NCBI RefSeq assembly: GCF_016583625.1
Contig: NZ_NRRN01000021.1
Location: 1-50,527 of the forward strand
Reading direction: 5' to 3'
Length of the DNA: 50,527 nt
DNA from: Halorhodospira abdelmalekii
GTDB taxonomy: Bacteria; Pseudomonadota; Gammaproteobacteria; Nitrococcales; Halorhodospiraceae
Positions 17,112-26,309 of the stretch are shown one piece after another. The position numbers were made by a program, and so were the translations under genes. The notes beneath the pieces are model-generated. The model ran no database searches and was not told where the DNA came from. It saw only the letters and a program-made list of their open reading frames with translations. The first letter of the stretch is position 1. Every line of letters begins with the position of its first letter.

Positions 17112-18233
17112 ATGTCTTCCAGCGCCTCGCCCTGCAGTGGCCCACGCGACGGGACCGGACGGTTGCCGGCAGCGATTCGGGAAAAGGTCCGCAACCACCC
17201 CTGTTATTCGGAGTCGGCGCACCACCATTTCGCCCGCATGCACGTCCCGGTGGCCCCCGCCTGTAATATTCAGTGCCACTACTGTAACCGCAAATTCGAC
17301 TGCTGTAACGAGTCCCGCCCCGGGGTGGTCTCGCAGTTGCTCAAGCCAGAGCAGGCGGTTGAAAAGGTGGCGGTGGTGGCCGCCCGTATCCCCGAGTTGG
17401 CGGTCGTCGGCATTGCTGGCCCCGGCGACCCGTTGGCCAATCCCCGGCGCACCTTGGCAACCTGCCGGATGGTCCGTGACCGCTTCCCGCAGCTGCGCCT
17501 CTGTCTATCGACCAACGGGTTGCGGGTGCTGGAGCATGTAGAGGCGATTCGCGAGTTGGGCATCGATCACGTCACGATCACAATCAACGCGATCGATGCC
17601 GAGATCGGGGCGCAGATCCATCCGTGGATCTTCACCGACCATCGGCGCATCCACGGTGTCGCCGGTGCACAGCTGCTGATCGAGCGGCAGCTGGCGGCGG
17701 TCGCGGCACTCGCCGAGCGCGGCGTCCTGGTCAAGATCAACTCGGTACTGATCCCGGAGATCAATGCCGAGCACTTGCCGCAAGTCAGTCGCGCGGTGCA
17801 CCAACGTGGGGCGTTTCTGCACAACATCATGCCGTTGATCGCCGAGCCGGAGCACGGCACCCACTTCGGATTGACCGGCGAGCGTGTGCCAACGACTGCT
17901 GAGCTGCAGGCGGTGCAGACGCAGTGTGCCGGCGATATGGCGCAGATGCGCCACTGCCGGCAGTGTCGGGCTGACGCCATCGGTTTTCTCGGCGACGACG
18001 CCTCAGAGGCCTCGGAGTCGTCAGCAGCGGAGTCGTCGGCGGGGGCATTAGCAGGCTCAGCGACGGGCTCGGCGGGCGATGTTTACGCCATGCTCGCCGC
18101 CGGACAGCGGCGGACCGAGGCGCTGCGCCAGGCCGAGGCGGCGGCCCTAGAGGCGGTTGCTGCGACGCCTGCATCGACACCGACACCGACACCGACATCG
18201 GCGAAGGCCGCGACTGCGGCGCTGGAGGAGTAG
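17112..18233 (+). CDS. nifB: FeMo-cofactor biosynthesis radical SAM protein NifB (short form)
   Basis: NifB fuses two 4Fe-4S units with a carbide and sulphur to form NifB-co, the FeMo-co core. The radical SAM cysteines are Cys51, Cys55 and Cys58 in CNIQCHYCNRKFDC, preceded by HPCYSESAHHHFARMHVPVAP, a NifB hallmark. Further conserved segments are GIAGPGDPLAN and a Cys pair near 286-289 (CRQCRAD). At 373 residues it lacks the C-terminal NifX/NafY-like domain seen in about 500-residue NifB proteins; in its place is an Ala/Ser/Thr-rich tail (about 298-373) containing a TPTPTPT repeat. ATG 17112 follows AAAGGAGG; upstream in-frame TTG 17070 overlaps the promoter. It is first in nifB-nifV-nifW-nifZ-nifM. 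Confidence 0.95.
   Translation: MSSSASPCSGPRDGTGRLPAAIREKVRNHPCYSESAHHHFARMHVPVAPACNIQCHYCNRKFDCCNESRPGVVSQLLKPEQAVEKVAVVAARIPELAVVGIAGPGDPLANPRRTLATCRMVRDRFPQLRLCLSTNGLRVLEHVEAIRELGIDHVTITINAIDAEIGAQIHPWIFTDHRRIHGVAGAQLLIERQLAAVAALAERGVLVKINSVLIPEINAEHLPQVSRAVHQRGAFLHNIMPLIAEPEHGTHFGLTGERVPTTAELQAVQTQCAGDMAQMRHCRQCRADAIGFLGDDASEASESSAAESSAGALAGSATGSAGDVYAMLAAGQRRTEALRQAEAAALEAVAATPASTPTPTPTSAKAATAALEE
18175..18198. repeat. CGACAC repeat in the nifB tail
   Basis: Four hexamer units, three perfect (CGACAC) and one CGACAT, encode the Thr-Pro repeats of the NifB tail. Confidence 0.8.
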
Positions 18234-18236
18234 GCG

Positions 18237-19469
18237 ATGGGCGCTGCCGGTACGGGTGTAAGGGCAGATTCGGCTACGCGCGCCGGTACGGGCACGGGTG
18301 CAGAGATGGGTCCGGGGGTGATTGTCATCGATGACACCACCCTGCGCGACGGTGAGCAGTCGGCTGGCGTCGCCTTCACTCGCGCGGAGAAGGTGGCGAT
18401 CGCCTCGGCCCTTGATGCCATTGGCGTGCCCGAGCTGGAGGTCGGCATCCCGGCGATGGGGGCCGAGGAGCGCGCCGATATCCGTGCCGTCGCCGCCGCC
18501 GGTTTGCGGGCCCGGTTGCTGGTCTGGGGGCGGATGCGGGCGGAGGATGTCGCCGCCTGCGCCGAACTGGCCGACGCCGGTATTTGGGGGGTCGACCTGT
18601 CGATCCCGCTCTCCGATCAACAGATTGAGCACAAGCTGGGGCGCAGCCGGAAGTGGGTGCTGGCCGAGATCGAGCGCCGGGTTATCGAGGCGCGCGCCCT
18701 CGGGTGGGCGGTCTGCGTCGGGGGCGAGGATGCAACCCGCGCCGATCCGAGCTTTCTCCTTGAGGTCGCCTCCTGTGTCGAGGCGGCGGGGGCGCGGCGG
18801 CTGCGCATCGCCGATACGGTCGGCATCGGGGAGCCGTTTGCGATGCGCACGCTCTTTGAGCGGCTGCGGATGGCGAGCCCGACGCTGGAGCTCGAGGTGC
18901 ACGCCCACGACGACTTCGGCTTGGCGACCGCCAATACCCTCGCTGCAGTCCTCGGCGGTGCCAGCCACGTCAATACTACCGTTTGCGGTCTTGGGGAGCG
19001 CGCCGGCAACGCCGCCCTGGAAGAGGTCGTCTGCGGCTTGGCGCGCCTGCTAGGACGCCCCTGCGGGGTCGATCTAGCCGGTTTGACCGGGGTTGCGGCG
19101 CTGGTTGAAGCCGCCTCGGGGCGCCCGGTGCCGTGGGGGAAGAGCATCATCGGGGCGGGGGTCTTTTGCCACGAGTCGGGGATCCACGTCGACGGTCTTT
19201 TGAAGGATCAGCGCAACTATCAGGGCATCGACCCGGGAGAACTCGGGCGTGCCCACGAGCTGGTGCTCGGTAAACACTCCGGTACGCGCGGCATCATGCG
19301 CGCGTGCCGCGCCGCCGGCCTGGCGCTGACCCGCGAGCAGGCGCGTGCGCTGTTGCCGACACTGCGGCGCTGGAGCATCGAACACAAACGAGCCCCCTCG
19401 GCACAAGAGCTGCGAGGGTTGGCACAGGTGGCAATGGGTGGGGGTGGCACATGTGGCAAGAGATCCTAG
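18237..19469 (+). CDS. nifV: Homocitrate synthase NifV
   Basis: NifV condenses acetyl-CoA and 2-oxoglutarate to homocitrate, the organic ligand of FeMo-co. The 410-residue product has the DRE-TIM signature [15 protein letters not shown] (about 33-47), an [12 protein letters not shown] metal-binding segment near 221-232 and the [14 protein letters not shown] segment near 246-259. The C-terminal part is of homocitrate synthase type, with [20 protein letters not shown]. The ATG is 3 bp after nifB and has a strong GGAGGAG site, so I keep it although the first 24 residues are Gly/Ala/Thr-rich and outside the family; an ATG at 18306 would give the usual N terminus. Confidence 0.93.
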   Translation: MGAAGTGVRADSATRAGTGTGAEMGPGVIVIDDTTLRDGEQSAGVAFTRAEKVAIASALDAIGVPELEVGIPAMGAEERADIRAVAAAGLRARLLVWGRMRAEDVAACAELADAGIWGVDLSIPLSDQQIEHKLGRSRKWVLAEIERRVIEARALGWAVCVGGEDATRADPSFLLEVASCVEAAGARRLRIADTVGIGEPFAMRTLFERLRMASPTLELEVHAHDDFGLATANTLAAVLGGASHVNTTVCGLGERAGNAALEEVVCGLARLLGRPCGVDLAGLTGVAALVEAASGRPVPWGKSIIGAGVFCHESGIHVDGLLKDQRNYQGIDPGELGRAHELVLGKHSGTRGIMRACRAAGLALTREQARALLPTLRRWSIEHKRAPSAQELRGLAQVAMGGGGTCGKRS

Positions 19470-19783
19470 AGCAAGCGGTCCCCGATCTAAGCAGTGCCGA
19501 GGCCTTTTTGGAAGGATTAGAGGTGCCCTACGACCCGGCGCTGGTGCGGGTCTATCGGCTCCACATCTTACGGCGCTTTCACGACTATCTCGGAGAGGTG
19601 GCACCGGCGGCGGAGCCGGAGGCGGCACTGCGGCAGGCGGCCGACCTGCTACAACGCGCCCACGACGATTTTATCGGCTCCGATGCGCGGACCGAAAAGG
19701 CACTGGGTGTCTACCAGCGCAGTGGCGCTGCCGATCGCCACACGGTCGCGACGATCCCGCTCGATCAGATCCGCCGCCAATAG
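19451..19783 (+). CDS. nifW: Nitrogenase-stabilizing/protective protein NifW
   Basis: NifW is a small protein that associates with the MoFe protein during maturation and helps protect it. The 110-residue product has the family's helical sequence: [30 protein letters not shown] is the signature stretch, near residues 12-41. It starts inside the end of nifV with a 19-bp overlap; the frame is open farther upstream, but that part is a shadow of nifV. nifZ follows after 13 bp. Confidence 0.9.
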   Translation: MWQEILEQAVPDLSSAEAFLEGLEVPYDPALVRVYRLHILRRFHDYLGEVAPAAEPEAALRQAADLLQRAHDDFIGSDARTEKALGVYQRSGAADRHTVATIPLDQIRRQ

Positions 19784-19796
19784 GAGGAAGAGGACG

Positions 19797-20258
19797 ATGA
19801 TGAATGCACGGTTTGCGTTAGGGGCGTCGGTGCGCGTAGTGCGCAATGTCCGCGACGATGGTACCTATCCCGGAGCGCAGCGCGGTGAGCTGCTGGTGCG
19901 CCGCGGGTCGATCGGTTACGTCCGCGATGTCGGCAGCTTTCTGCAAGATCAGATCATCTACAGTGTCGATTTTCCGGTAGTCGGACGAATCGTCGGCTGC
20001 CGCGAGCAGGAGTTGATCGACGCCCGCGACCCGTGGGTCGAGAGCCGCTTCGAGGCGCGTGATCGCGTAACCCCGAACCGGACCCTGGCGATTGGCGGGC
20101 AGGTCGTGGTCGAGCCGGGTCAGCCGGGTGAAGTGCTCTACGTGCTGCGCGATCCGACGCGCGGTCCGCTCTACCACGTCCGCTTTCCCGGGCGAACGCT
20201 GCAGGTGCCCGAGCACGCCCTGACAGCGCTGAGCGATGCTGCCGAGCCGGTGTCGTGA
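19797..20258 (+). CDS. nifZ: Nitrogen fixation protein NifZ
   Basis: NifZ takes part in maturation of the nitrogenase P-cluster. The 153-residue product has the NifZ domain, in which VRVVRNVRDDGTYPG and RRGSIGYVRDVGSFLQDQ are recognisable (about 12-50), and a second half that repeats a similar beta-strand pattern (VVVEPGQPGEVLYVL, LYHVRFPG). ATG 19797 follows GGAGGAAGAGG; ATG 19800 is also possible. Confidence 0.9.
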   Translation: MMNARFALGASVRVVRNVRDDGTYPGAQRGELLVRRGSIGYVRDVGSFLQDQIIYSVDFPVVGRIVGCREQELIDARDPWVESRFEARDRVTPNRTLAIGGQVVVEPGQPGEVLYVLRDPTRGPLYHVRFPGRTLQVPEHALTALSDAAEPVS

Positions 20259-20310
20259 CGGGGCTGGCTACGCTGGGGCAGTCCACGCTACGGAGTTCGG
20301 AGTCGGCTTC

Positions 20311-21165
20311 ATGAGTGGGGCGGCGGCCTATCGGCTGCTGCGCGCGGCCCTGGAGCGCTTCGAGCGCGCCCCGGCGCAGCTGACCGAGGCTGAGCGGACA
20401 GCGGCGCAGCAGCAGGCTGAGCAGGAGGGCGCGCTACAGCAGCGGGTCTTGGCTGCCCCGGAGGCTGCTGGGGTGACGGTCAGCGAGGCCGAGATCGAGC
20501 AGGCGATCGCCGCGATCGCCGAGCGTTTCGACAGCCCGGAGCACTTTGCGCAGGCCTTGGCCGATAACGACCTGGACCGCGGTGAGTTGGCCGCCGCCGT
20601 GGCGATTGAGCTGCGGGTCGAGCGCGTCTTGGAGCAGGTCGCCGCCCAGGCTCCTGCAGTGACCGACGCCGAACTCGAGCAGGTCTACGACACCTGCCCG
20701 GAACACTGGCGCCGTCCGGAGACGCGGCGCGTCCGCCATATCTTGATTACCATCAACGAGGAGTTGGCCGAGAATCGCCGCCCCCGGGCTTGGCAGCGCG
20801 CTGAGGGGTTGGCCGAGGCGCTGCGCGCCGATCCTAATCCAGACCACTTCGCCCGCCTGGCCGAGCGCCACTCCGAGTGCCCCAGTGCTCTGCACGGCGG
20901 CTTGATCGGACGCGTGCCCCGCGGTCAACTGCACGCCGAGCTCGATGAGGCGCTCTTTGCCATGACCGCGGGTGAGGTCAGCGACCCGATCGAGACCGCC
21001 CTCGGCTTCCATGTGCTCCTGTGTGAGGCGTGCTATGAGGCCGAGACTGCCCCCTTTACAGAGGTGCGGGAGCCGCTGCGCGAGCGTCTGCAACAGCAGC
21101 GGGGACGCGCGGCGCAGCGGCGCTGGATGCGCAGCCTCCTCGCGGCCCCGGGTGACGATGCCTGA
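20311..21165 (+). CDS. nifM: NifM, parvulin-type peptidyl-prolyl isomerase
   Basis: NifM is a peptidyl-prolyl cis-trans isomerase required for folding of the Fe protein NifH in Klebsiella and Azotobacter. The 284-residue product has an N-terminal SurA-like helical part (about 1-125) and a parvulin domain (about 130-250) with VRHILITINEE, SECPSALHGGLIGRVPRGQL and AMTAGEVSDPIETALGFHVL. The start at ATG 20311 removes an upstream stretch that overlaps nifZ. It is the last gene of the nif run, followed by a bulged hairpin. Confidence 0.9.
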   Translation: MSGAAAYRLLRAALERFERAPAQLTEAERTAAQQQAEQEGALQQRVLAAPEAAGVTVSEAEIEQAIAAIAERFDSPEHFAQALADNDLDRGELAAAVAIELRVERVLEQVAAQAPAVTDAELEQVYDTCPEHWRRPETRRVRHILITINEELAENRRPRAWQRAEGLAEALRADPNPDHFARLAERHSECPSALHGGLIGRVPRGQLHAELDEALFAMTAGEVSDPIETALGFHVLLCEACYEAETAPFTEVREPLRERLQQQRGRAAQRRWMRSLLAAPGDDA

Positions 21166-21209
21166 GTGGTAGCCATTTAGAGACCAGCCGTCTACAGCAC
21201 ACCAAAAGC

Positions 21210-21242
21210 GCACCAGGGCTTGCTCTCGGCCCTGCGTGGTGC
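21210..21242 (+). terminator. Possible terminator hairpin after nifM
   Basis: GCACCAGGGC pairs with a downstream GCCCTG-x-GGTGC arrangement containing a 3-base bulge, with a 9-base loop. There is no T tract, so termination strength is uncertain. Confidence 0.4.
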
Positions 21243-21343
21243 CCGGCTTGAGCCTTCGCGGCGTGCGCAATTCGACTGGGTTTGCACTGTGGCGCGATTT
21301 GGTAGGATGGCACTCAAGCAATCAGCAGCCGAAGGTGGATGCA

Positions 21344-22972
21344 ATGGCGATCGCTGCAGCCGGTCCGGCCTCTTATGAGCACTTGCCCATGGCTTGGGTG
21401 GGCGACTGGGCCGGTCGCCGGGCGGCCTTAACCCCGGAGCGTTACGCGCTCTACGAGCCGGCGACCCAGCGCCGGCTGACCTATCGCGAGATGGATCAGC
21501 GTGCTGAGCGCGTCGGCGCGTTGCTCGTCCATGACCTGCAAATTGCCGCCGGCGAGCCGATCTGCCTGCTGGCGCAGAATCGGCTCGAAGCGGTCGATCT
21601 CTACTTCGCATGCGGTAAGACCGGGGTGGTCTTGGCACCGCTCTCCTATCGTCTGGCGACTCCCGAGCTGAACGACTTGGTGCGCCGGATCGCTCCACGG
21701 GCGCTCTTCTACGACGGCCACTTTGCCGAGCAGGCGCAGGCGCTGGAGTTGCCCGAGGGGGTGCCGCGTATTGAGCTGCCGGCGTTTGCCGAAGGGGGCG
21801 AGGGGGCGGAGAAGGGTGAGGTCGCCGAGTGGCCGGTGGCGCTGCCGGCAGAGTCGGTCAATCGGCCACTCGCCTTGTCCGATCCCTTCCTCTACGTCCA
21901 CACCGGGGGTACGACGGCGACGCCGAAGATCTGTGTCGTCTCGCATCGGCAGATGGTCTGGAATGCGATCGACATCTTGGCGAGTGCCGGCGGGGCGCTC
22001 GGGCCGCAGCGCGAACTGCTCACCTTTCCGCTGTTCCATATCGGCGGTTGGAACACCCTGACCCCGGTCTACTACGCCGGTGGTTTTACGGTGCTGATGC
22101 ACCGCTTCGATGCCGGTGAGGCGTTGCGCTTGATCGAGAGTGAGCGCTTGACCCACTTCGGTGTAGTCGAGGCGATGCTCCAGCTCATGAGTGAGCACTC
22201 GGCCTTTGCGCAGATCGATCTAAGCAGCTTGGAGAGTGTGACGACGGCCGGGGCGCCGTGCTCAGCCAGTGCCATGCAGCCCTTTTGGGATCGTGGCATC
22301 CCGGTGAGCCAGTCGTACGGGCTGACCGAGGGCGGACCGTCGAACTTCCTCTATATCCACGATGAGCAGTCCCTGGAGGGGCTGCGCGAGCACTACGACT
22401 CGATCGGCACCTCGATGTTTCATACCGACTACTGCATCGTCGATCCCGAGCAGCTGGAGCCGGTGCCGGCCGGCAAAGTGGGGGTAGTGCTGCTGCGCAG
22501 TCCGCACAATTTCGACGGCTATCTCGATGAGCCGGAGCGCACCGAGCAGGTGTTGCTGGCCGACGGCTGGGTCTACAGCGGTGATCTAGCCTATGTCGAT
22601 GAAGAGGGGCGGGTGCGCATCGTCGGGCGTGCTGACAATCTCTTTATCAGCGGTGGGGAGAACGTCTCGCCGGAGCAGATCGAGGAGGTGCTGGTCCGCA
22701 ATGCGGCGATCGATAAGGCGGCGGTCGTCGGTGTTGCCGATCCGCGCTGGGGGCAAGTGCCAGCGGCTGCTGTGGTGCTGCGCCCTGGCGCTGAGATCGA
22801 TAAGGCGCAGCTTTGTGCCTACGCACGGCGCGAACTCGCTAGCTTTAAGATACCGAAATACGTCCACTTCGTTAGCGAACTGCCGCTGACCGGGGCGGGA
22901 AAGCTCGATCGGCAGCGAATCCGCGAGCTGCTTGAGCAGCGCCGGCACGATGACGAGTGTGCCGGGTGCTGA
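21344..22972 (+). CDS. AMP-forming acyl-CoA synthetase (ANL superfamily)
   Basis: The enzyme activates a carboxylic acid to an acyl-adenylate and then an acyl-CoA. The 542-residue product has the ANL motifs in order: P-loop HTGGTTATPK near 187-196, FPLFHIGGWNTLTP near 228-241, SYGLTEGG near 324-331, YSGDLAYVDEEGRVRIVGR near 411-429, and the catalytic-lysine region LPLTGAGKLDRQRIREL near the C terminus. The specific acid cannot be read from sequence; medium- or long-chain fatty acid is a reasonable guess. ATG 21344 follows GAAGGTGG. It stands alone between the nif run and thiD. Confidence 0.88.
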   Translation: MAIAAAGPASYEHLPMAWVGDWAGRRAALTPERYALYEPATQRRLTYREMDQRAERVGALLVHDLQIAAGEPICLLAQNRLEAVDLYFACGKTGVVLAPLSYRLATPELNDLVRRIAPRALFYDGHFAEQAQALELPEGVPRIELPAFAEGGEGAEKGEVAEWPVALPAESVNRPLALSDPFLYVHTGGTTATPKICVVSHRQMVWNAIDILASAGGALGPQRELLTFPLFHIGGWNTLTPVYYAGGFTVLMHRFDAGEALRLIESERLTHFGVVEAMLQLMSEHSAFAQIDLSSLESVTTAGAPCSASAMQPFWDRGIPVSQSYGLTEGGPSNFLYIHDEQSLEGLREHYDSIGTSMFHTDYCIVDPEQLEPVPAGKVGVVLLRSPHNFDGYLDEPERTEQVLLADGWVYSGDLAYVDEEGRVRIVGRADNLFISGGENVSPEQIEEVLVRNAAIDKAAVVGVADPRWGQVPAAAVVLRPGAEIDKAQLCAYARRELASFKIPKYVHFVSELPLTGAGKLDRQRIRELLEQRRHDDECAGC

Positions 22973-23059
22973 GTCTCTTGGTGCGTGTACGGTGCGCGGC
23001 GGTTTCCGGGTGCGTTGTCGGTTGCACTGTAGGCCAGCTGGCCGGCGCGCAAAGCCGCG

Positions 23060-23962
23060 TTACGTTGTCGGTACGAAGGGGCGGACGGTGATGCCGTGGG
23101 CGACCGGGCCGTGGCCGCGGCCGAGGCCGGTAGCACGCTGCAGTGCTTCGTGCAGGTAGGCGCGGGCGCGGGCGACCGCCTGTGGCATGGTTAGGCCCTG
23201 GGCCAGACCGGTGGCGATGGCGCTGGCTAAGGTGCAGCCGGTGCCGTGGTTCGAGGTGGTCGATAGGCGCAATTGGCGAAAAGACTCGACCCCGGCGGAT
23301 GTTGCGAGGATGTCGATGACGACGTCGTCATGATGACGGTCAGGGTCGCCGTCCCTGCTCTCCTCGGTGGTCCCACCGTCCCCTGGGTCTTTTGCGGGGG
23401 TGGTGGCGACTGCGTGCCCGCCTTTGAGCAGCACCGCCTCGGGTCCGAGTGCGCGCAGAGCGACGGCGGCCTCGGCCATCGCCCCAGGGGTGGTGATCGG
23501 CTCGCCGAGCAGGACCTCGGCCTCGGGTAGGTTGGGGGTCAGTAGGGTAGCTTGCGGCAGCAGCACGCTGCGCAGCTGCTCAATGGCCGCCTCGGCGATC
23601 AGCCGATCGCCGCTTTGGGCGACCATGACCGGATCGATCACCTTCGGTACTGTCGGAGCGTGCTGCTCTAGGGTAGCGGCGACGGTCTCGATGACCGCGC
23701 TGTCGTGAAGCATTCCGGTTTTGATGCAGTCGGCGCCGATATCGTTGAGTACCGTCTCGATCTGGGCACGGATGAAGGCCGGTGGTACCGGGTGGACATC
23801 GGTCACACGGCAGGTGTTCTGCGCTGTCAGGGCGGTGATCGCGGTGCTGGCGTAGCCGCCGAGCGCCATGACGGTCTTCAGGTCGGCCTGAATTCCGGCG
23901 CCGCCGCCGGAGTCAGAGCCAGCGATGATCAAAACGCGCGCATTACCGAAACAGTCCGCCAC
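23060..23962 (-). CDS. thiD: Hydroxymethylpyrimidine/phosphomethylpyrimidine kinase ThiD
   Basis: ThiD phosphorylates HMP and HMP-phosphate in thiamine biosynthesis. The 300-residue product has the ribokinase-fold motifs IIAGSDSGGGAGIQADLK (about 12-29), the KTGML segment, DPVMVAQSGDRL and the anion-hole motif SNHGTGCTLASAIA near 245-258. Compared with the usual 265 or so residues it has an extra Asp/Gly/Arg/His-rich segment near 208-230 (PAKDPGDGGTTEESRDGDPD), one of several low-complexity insertions in the window. ispG lies 65 bp beyond its start, on the same strand and farther upstream. Confidence 0.93.
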   Translation of the reverse strand: MADCFGNARVLIIAGSDSGGGAGIQADLKTVMALGGYASTAITALTAQNTCRVTDVHPVPPAFIRAQIETVLNDIGADCIKTGMLHDSAVIETVAATLEQHAPTVPKVIDPVMVAQSGDRLIAEAAIEQLRSVLLPQATLLTPNLPEAEVLLGEPITTPGAMAEAAVALRALGPEAVLLKGGHAVATTPAKDPGDGGTTEESRDGDPDRHHDDVVIDILATSAGVESFRQLRLSTTSNHGTGCTLASAIATGLAQGLTMPQAVARARAYLHEALQRATGLGRGHGPVAHGITVRPFVPTT

Positions 23963-24027
23963 TGCGGTGACTCCTCAGACTCCTCACGCTCGTCCCTTCA
24001 CCTTCACCTTCACCCAGCGTCGTGCGC

Positions 24028-25284
24028 TTACTCACTCTTCGACGAGGCGAAGCGCTGGGCGACGTAGCTCTCGATGATCGGTTCGAGTTCGGCAGCTAGC
24101 TGCTCGCCTTTTAAGGTCACGGCGCGCTCGCCGTCGATAAAGACCGGAGCGGCGGGCTGCTCGCCGGCGCCGGGCAGGCTGATCCCGATGTCGGCGTGAC
24201 GGCTCTCGCCGGGGCCGTTGACGACACAGCCCATCACGGCGATGCGCAACTGCTCGACGCCGGGGTAGTCTACCCGCCACTCGGGCATGCGCCGGTCGAT
24301 GAAGCTGCGTACCTGCTCGGCGAGGTGCTGGAAGTAGTCGCTGGAGGTGCGCCCGCAGCCCGGACAGGCGGTGACCCGCGGGGTAAAATCGCGCAGCCCG
24401 AGGCTTTGCAGGACCTGCTGGGCGACTTCGACCTCACGGGCGCGGCTGCCGCCCGGGTCGGGGGTGAGCGAGACGCGAATCGTATCGCCGATGCCCTCCT
24501 GGAGGAGGATTGCCAGAGCTGCGCTTGAGGCCGTAATGCCGGGGATCCCCATGCCGGCCTCGGTTAACCCAAGATGCAGCGGGTAGTCGCAGCGCCGAGC
24601 CAGATCGCGGTAGACGGCGACTAGATCCTGGACACCGCTCATCTTGCAGGAGAGGACGATGCGATCGCTCGGCAGGCCGAGCGCTTCGGCCTGTGTTGCA
24701 CTCTCAATCGCCGAAGTGACCACGGCATTGCGCATCACCGCCTCGGGTGGGTGTGGCTCTCTCCGTGCCGCGTTGGCATCCATCAGCCGGGTTAAGACGC
24801 TCTCATCAAGGCTGCCCCAGTTCACCCCGATGCGCACCGGCAGCTCATAGCGGCAAGCGATCTCGACCATCTCGGCGAACTGCGGATCGCGTCTTCGTCC
24901 CTTGCCGACGTTGCCGGGGTTGATGCGCATCTTAGCGATTGCTTCGGCACAGGCGGGGTGGCGTTTGAGCAGCTTATGGCCGTTGAAGTGGAAATCGCCG
25001 ACCAGCGGCACCTCCACACCCTGTGCTAGCAATTGCTCGCGGATGCGCGGGACGGCAGCAGCAGCGGCCTCGTCGTTGATGGTGATGCGCACCAGTTCGG
25101 AGCCGGCGCGTGCTAGCTCAGCGACCTGGGCAACGGTGGCGGTGATATCGGCGGTCGCGGTGTCGGTCATCGACTGCACCACGACCGGCGCGGTGGCACC
25201 GATCACCAGGGGGCCGATGCGCACGCAGCGGGTTGAGTGTCGCTTTGCCGGGGCGGCCTCTAGCGGGGTCTGCTCACTGTCCAT
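24028..25284 (-). CDS. ispG: 4-hydroxy-3-methylbut-2-enyl-diphosphate synthase IspG
   Basis: IspG converts methylerythritol cyclodiphosphate to HMBPP in the MEP isoprenoid pathway, which feeds carotenoids, quinones and hopanoids. The 418-residue protein has the TIM-barrel domain with [16 protein letters not shown] (about 36-51), PLVGDFHFN and IGVNWGSL. Its 4Fe-4S ligands are Cys307 and Cys310 in CPGCGRT and Cys353 in GCVVNGPGE, with a later Glu supplying the fourth ligand. mazG ends 6 bp upstream of it, so mazG-ispG-thiD may be one transcript. Confidence 0.95.
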   Translation of the reverse strand: MDSEQTPLEAAPAKRHSTRCVRIGPLVIGATAPVVVQSMTDTATADITATVAQVAELARAGSELVRITINDEAAAAAVPRIREQLLAQGVEVPLVGDFHFNGHKLLKRHPACAEAIAKMRINPGNVGKGRRRDPQFAEMVEIACRYELPVRIGVNWGSLDESVLTRLMDANAARREPHPPEAVMRNAVVTSAIESATQAEALGLPSDRIVLSCKMSGVQDLVAVYRDLARRCDYPLHLGLTEAGMGIPGITASSAALAILLQEGIGDTIRVSLTPDPGGSRAREVEVAQQVLQSLGLRDFTPRVTACPGCGRTSSDYFQHLAEQVRSFIDRRMPEWRVDYPGVEQLRIAVMGCVVNGPGESRHADIGISLPGAGEQPAAPVFIDGERAVTLKGEQLAAELEPIIESYVAQRFASSKSE

Positions 25285-25290
25285 GGTTGC

Positions 25291-26136
25291 CTATGATACC
25301 GTTTTTTTGGCCCGCTGCCATGCCGCCTCCAGCACTTCGATCGGCTGCCCTTTGAGGGGGGTGTTGTGCTGGCGAAATTCGGCCTCGACCGCCCGAAAGC
25401 GCTGCTCAAAGCGCTGACCGGCGCGGCGCAGGGCGGTCTCGGAATCGACGCCGAGGTGGCGGGATAGATTCGTCACGGCGAAGAGAACATCGCCGATCTC
25501 ATCCTCTAGACGTTGCGGATCGGCCGTCGGCAGCTCGGCCTTTACTTCGTTGAGCTCCTCGTAGATCTTCTCCAGCGTGCCGCGATAATCGGGCCAGTCG
25601 AAGCCGACACGCGCCGCCCGGCGCTGCAGTTTGCCGGCGCGCATTAAGGCGGGGAGGGCAGTGGCGACATCGTCTAAGGCGCTGTCGCCACTGCCCTTGC
25701 GGCGCCGCTCGGCGGCCTTGATCGCCTCCCAGCTGGCCGTTACACCGGCGGCATCCGAGGCGTCCGCGGCAGTGGTGCCCGCGGCCTCTTCTGCGCTGTT
25801 CGCAACCTCGGTCGCAGCCGTTGTAGCGTCAGCGCCGAAGACGTGCGGGTGGCGCCGCAACAACTTCTCGATCAACTGCTGCGCGACCGCTTCGAAGTCG
25901 AACAGTCCTTCTTCTTTGGCCATCTGGGCGTGGAAGACGACCTGCAGCAGCAAATCGCCCAACTCATCGCGCAACCCCTCTAAATCACCACGCTCGATGG
26001 CGTCGGCGACTTCGTACGCCTCTTCGATGGTGTGGGGGGCGATGGAGGCGAAGTTCTGCTCCAGATCCCACGGGCAGCCGTGATCGGGATTGCGAAGCTG
26101 CGCCATGATGGCCAGCAGGGAGTCGATGGTAGACAC
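25291..26136 (-). CDS. mazG: Nucleoside triphosphate pyrophosphohydrolase MazG
   Basis: MazG hydrolyses NTPs and dNTPs, including damaged ones, to monophosphates. The 281-residue product has two MazG domains; the first carries the metal-binding motif IEEAYEVADAI-x-DELGDLLLQVVFHA (about 37-70), the second the weaker EIGDVLFAVTNLSRHLG (near 213-229). Between them is an Ala/Thr/Glu-rich segment at about 102-132 (ATTAATEVANSAEEAAGT) that is longer than in typical homologues. It is divergent from the TetR gene. Confidence 0.92.
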   Translation of the reverse strand: MSTIDSLLAIMAQLRNPDHGCPWDLEQNFASIAPHTIEEAYEVADAIERGDLEGLRDELGDLLLQVVFHAQMAKEEGLFDFEAVAQQLIEKLLRRHPHVFGADATTAATEVANSAEEAAGTTAADASDAAGVTASWEAIKAAERRRKGSGDSALDDVATALPALMRAGKLQRRAARVGFDWPDYRGTLEKIYEELNEVKAELPTADPQRLEDEIGDVLFAVTNLSRHLGVDSETALRRAGQRFEQRFRAVEAEFRQHNTPLKGQPIEVLEAAWQRAKKTVS

Positions 26137-26170
26137 AGTGGAGTTAAGCCTCGCGGTCAGCAGTATTCGC

Positions 26171-26230
26171 GCCCAATATACAGCAGCAGCGATATTATCG
26201 ACTCATCTCCGCCCAATGCAAATATTGGGC
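26171..26230. promoter_or_regulatory. Candidate operator in the mazG-tetR gap
   Basis: GCCCAATAT at 26171-26179 recurs inverted as ATATTGGGC at 26222-26230, and a third partial copy, GCCCAATGC, at 26211-26219 makes a local palindrome (7-bp arms GCCCAAT and ATTGGGC, 6-bp spacer) at 26211-26230. It lies 80-139 bp upstream of the TetR start, a usual place for an autoregulatory operator, and between divergent genes. Confidence 0.55.
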
Positions 26231-26309
26231 CGTGTTGCACCCGTTGTTGACAGGGCAGCGGCGCTCTCCGAAGATTGATCCCCAACAGTGCCAGCTTAAA
26301 GTGGATCGG

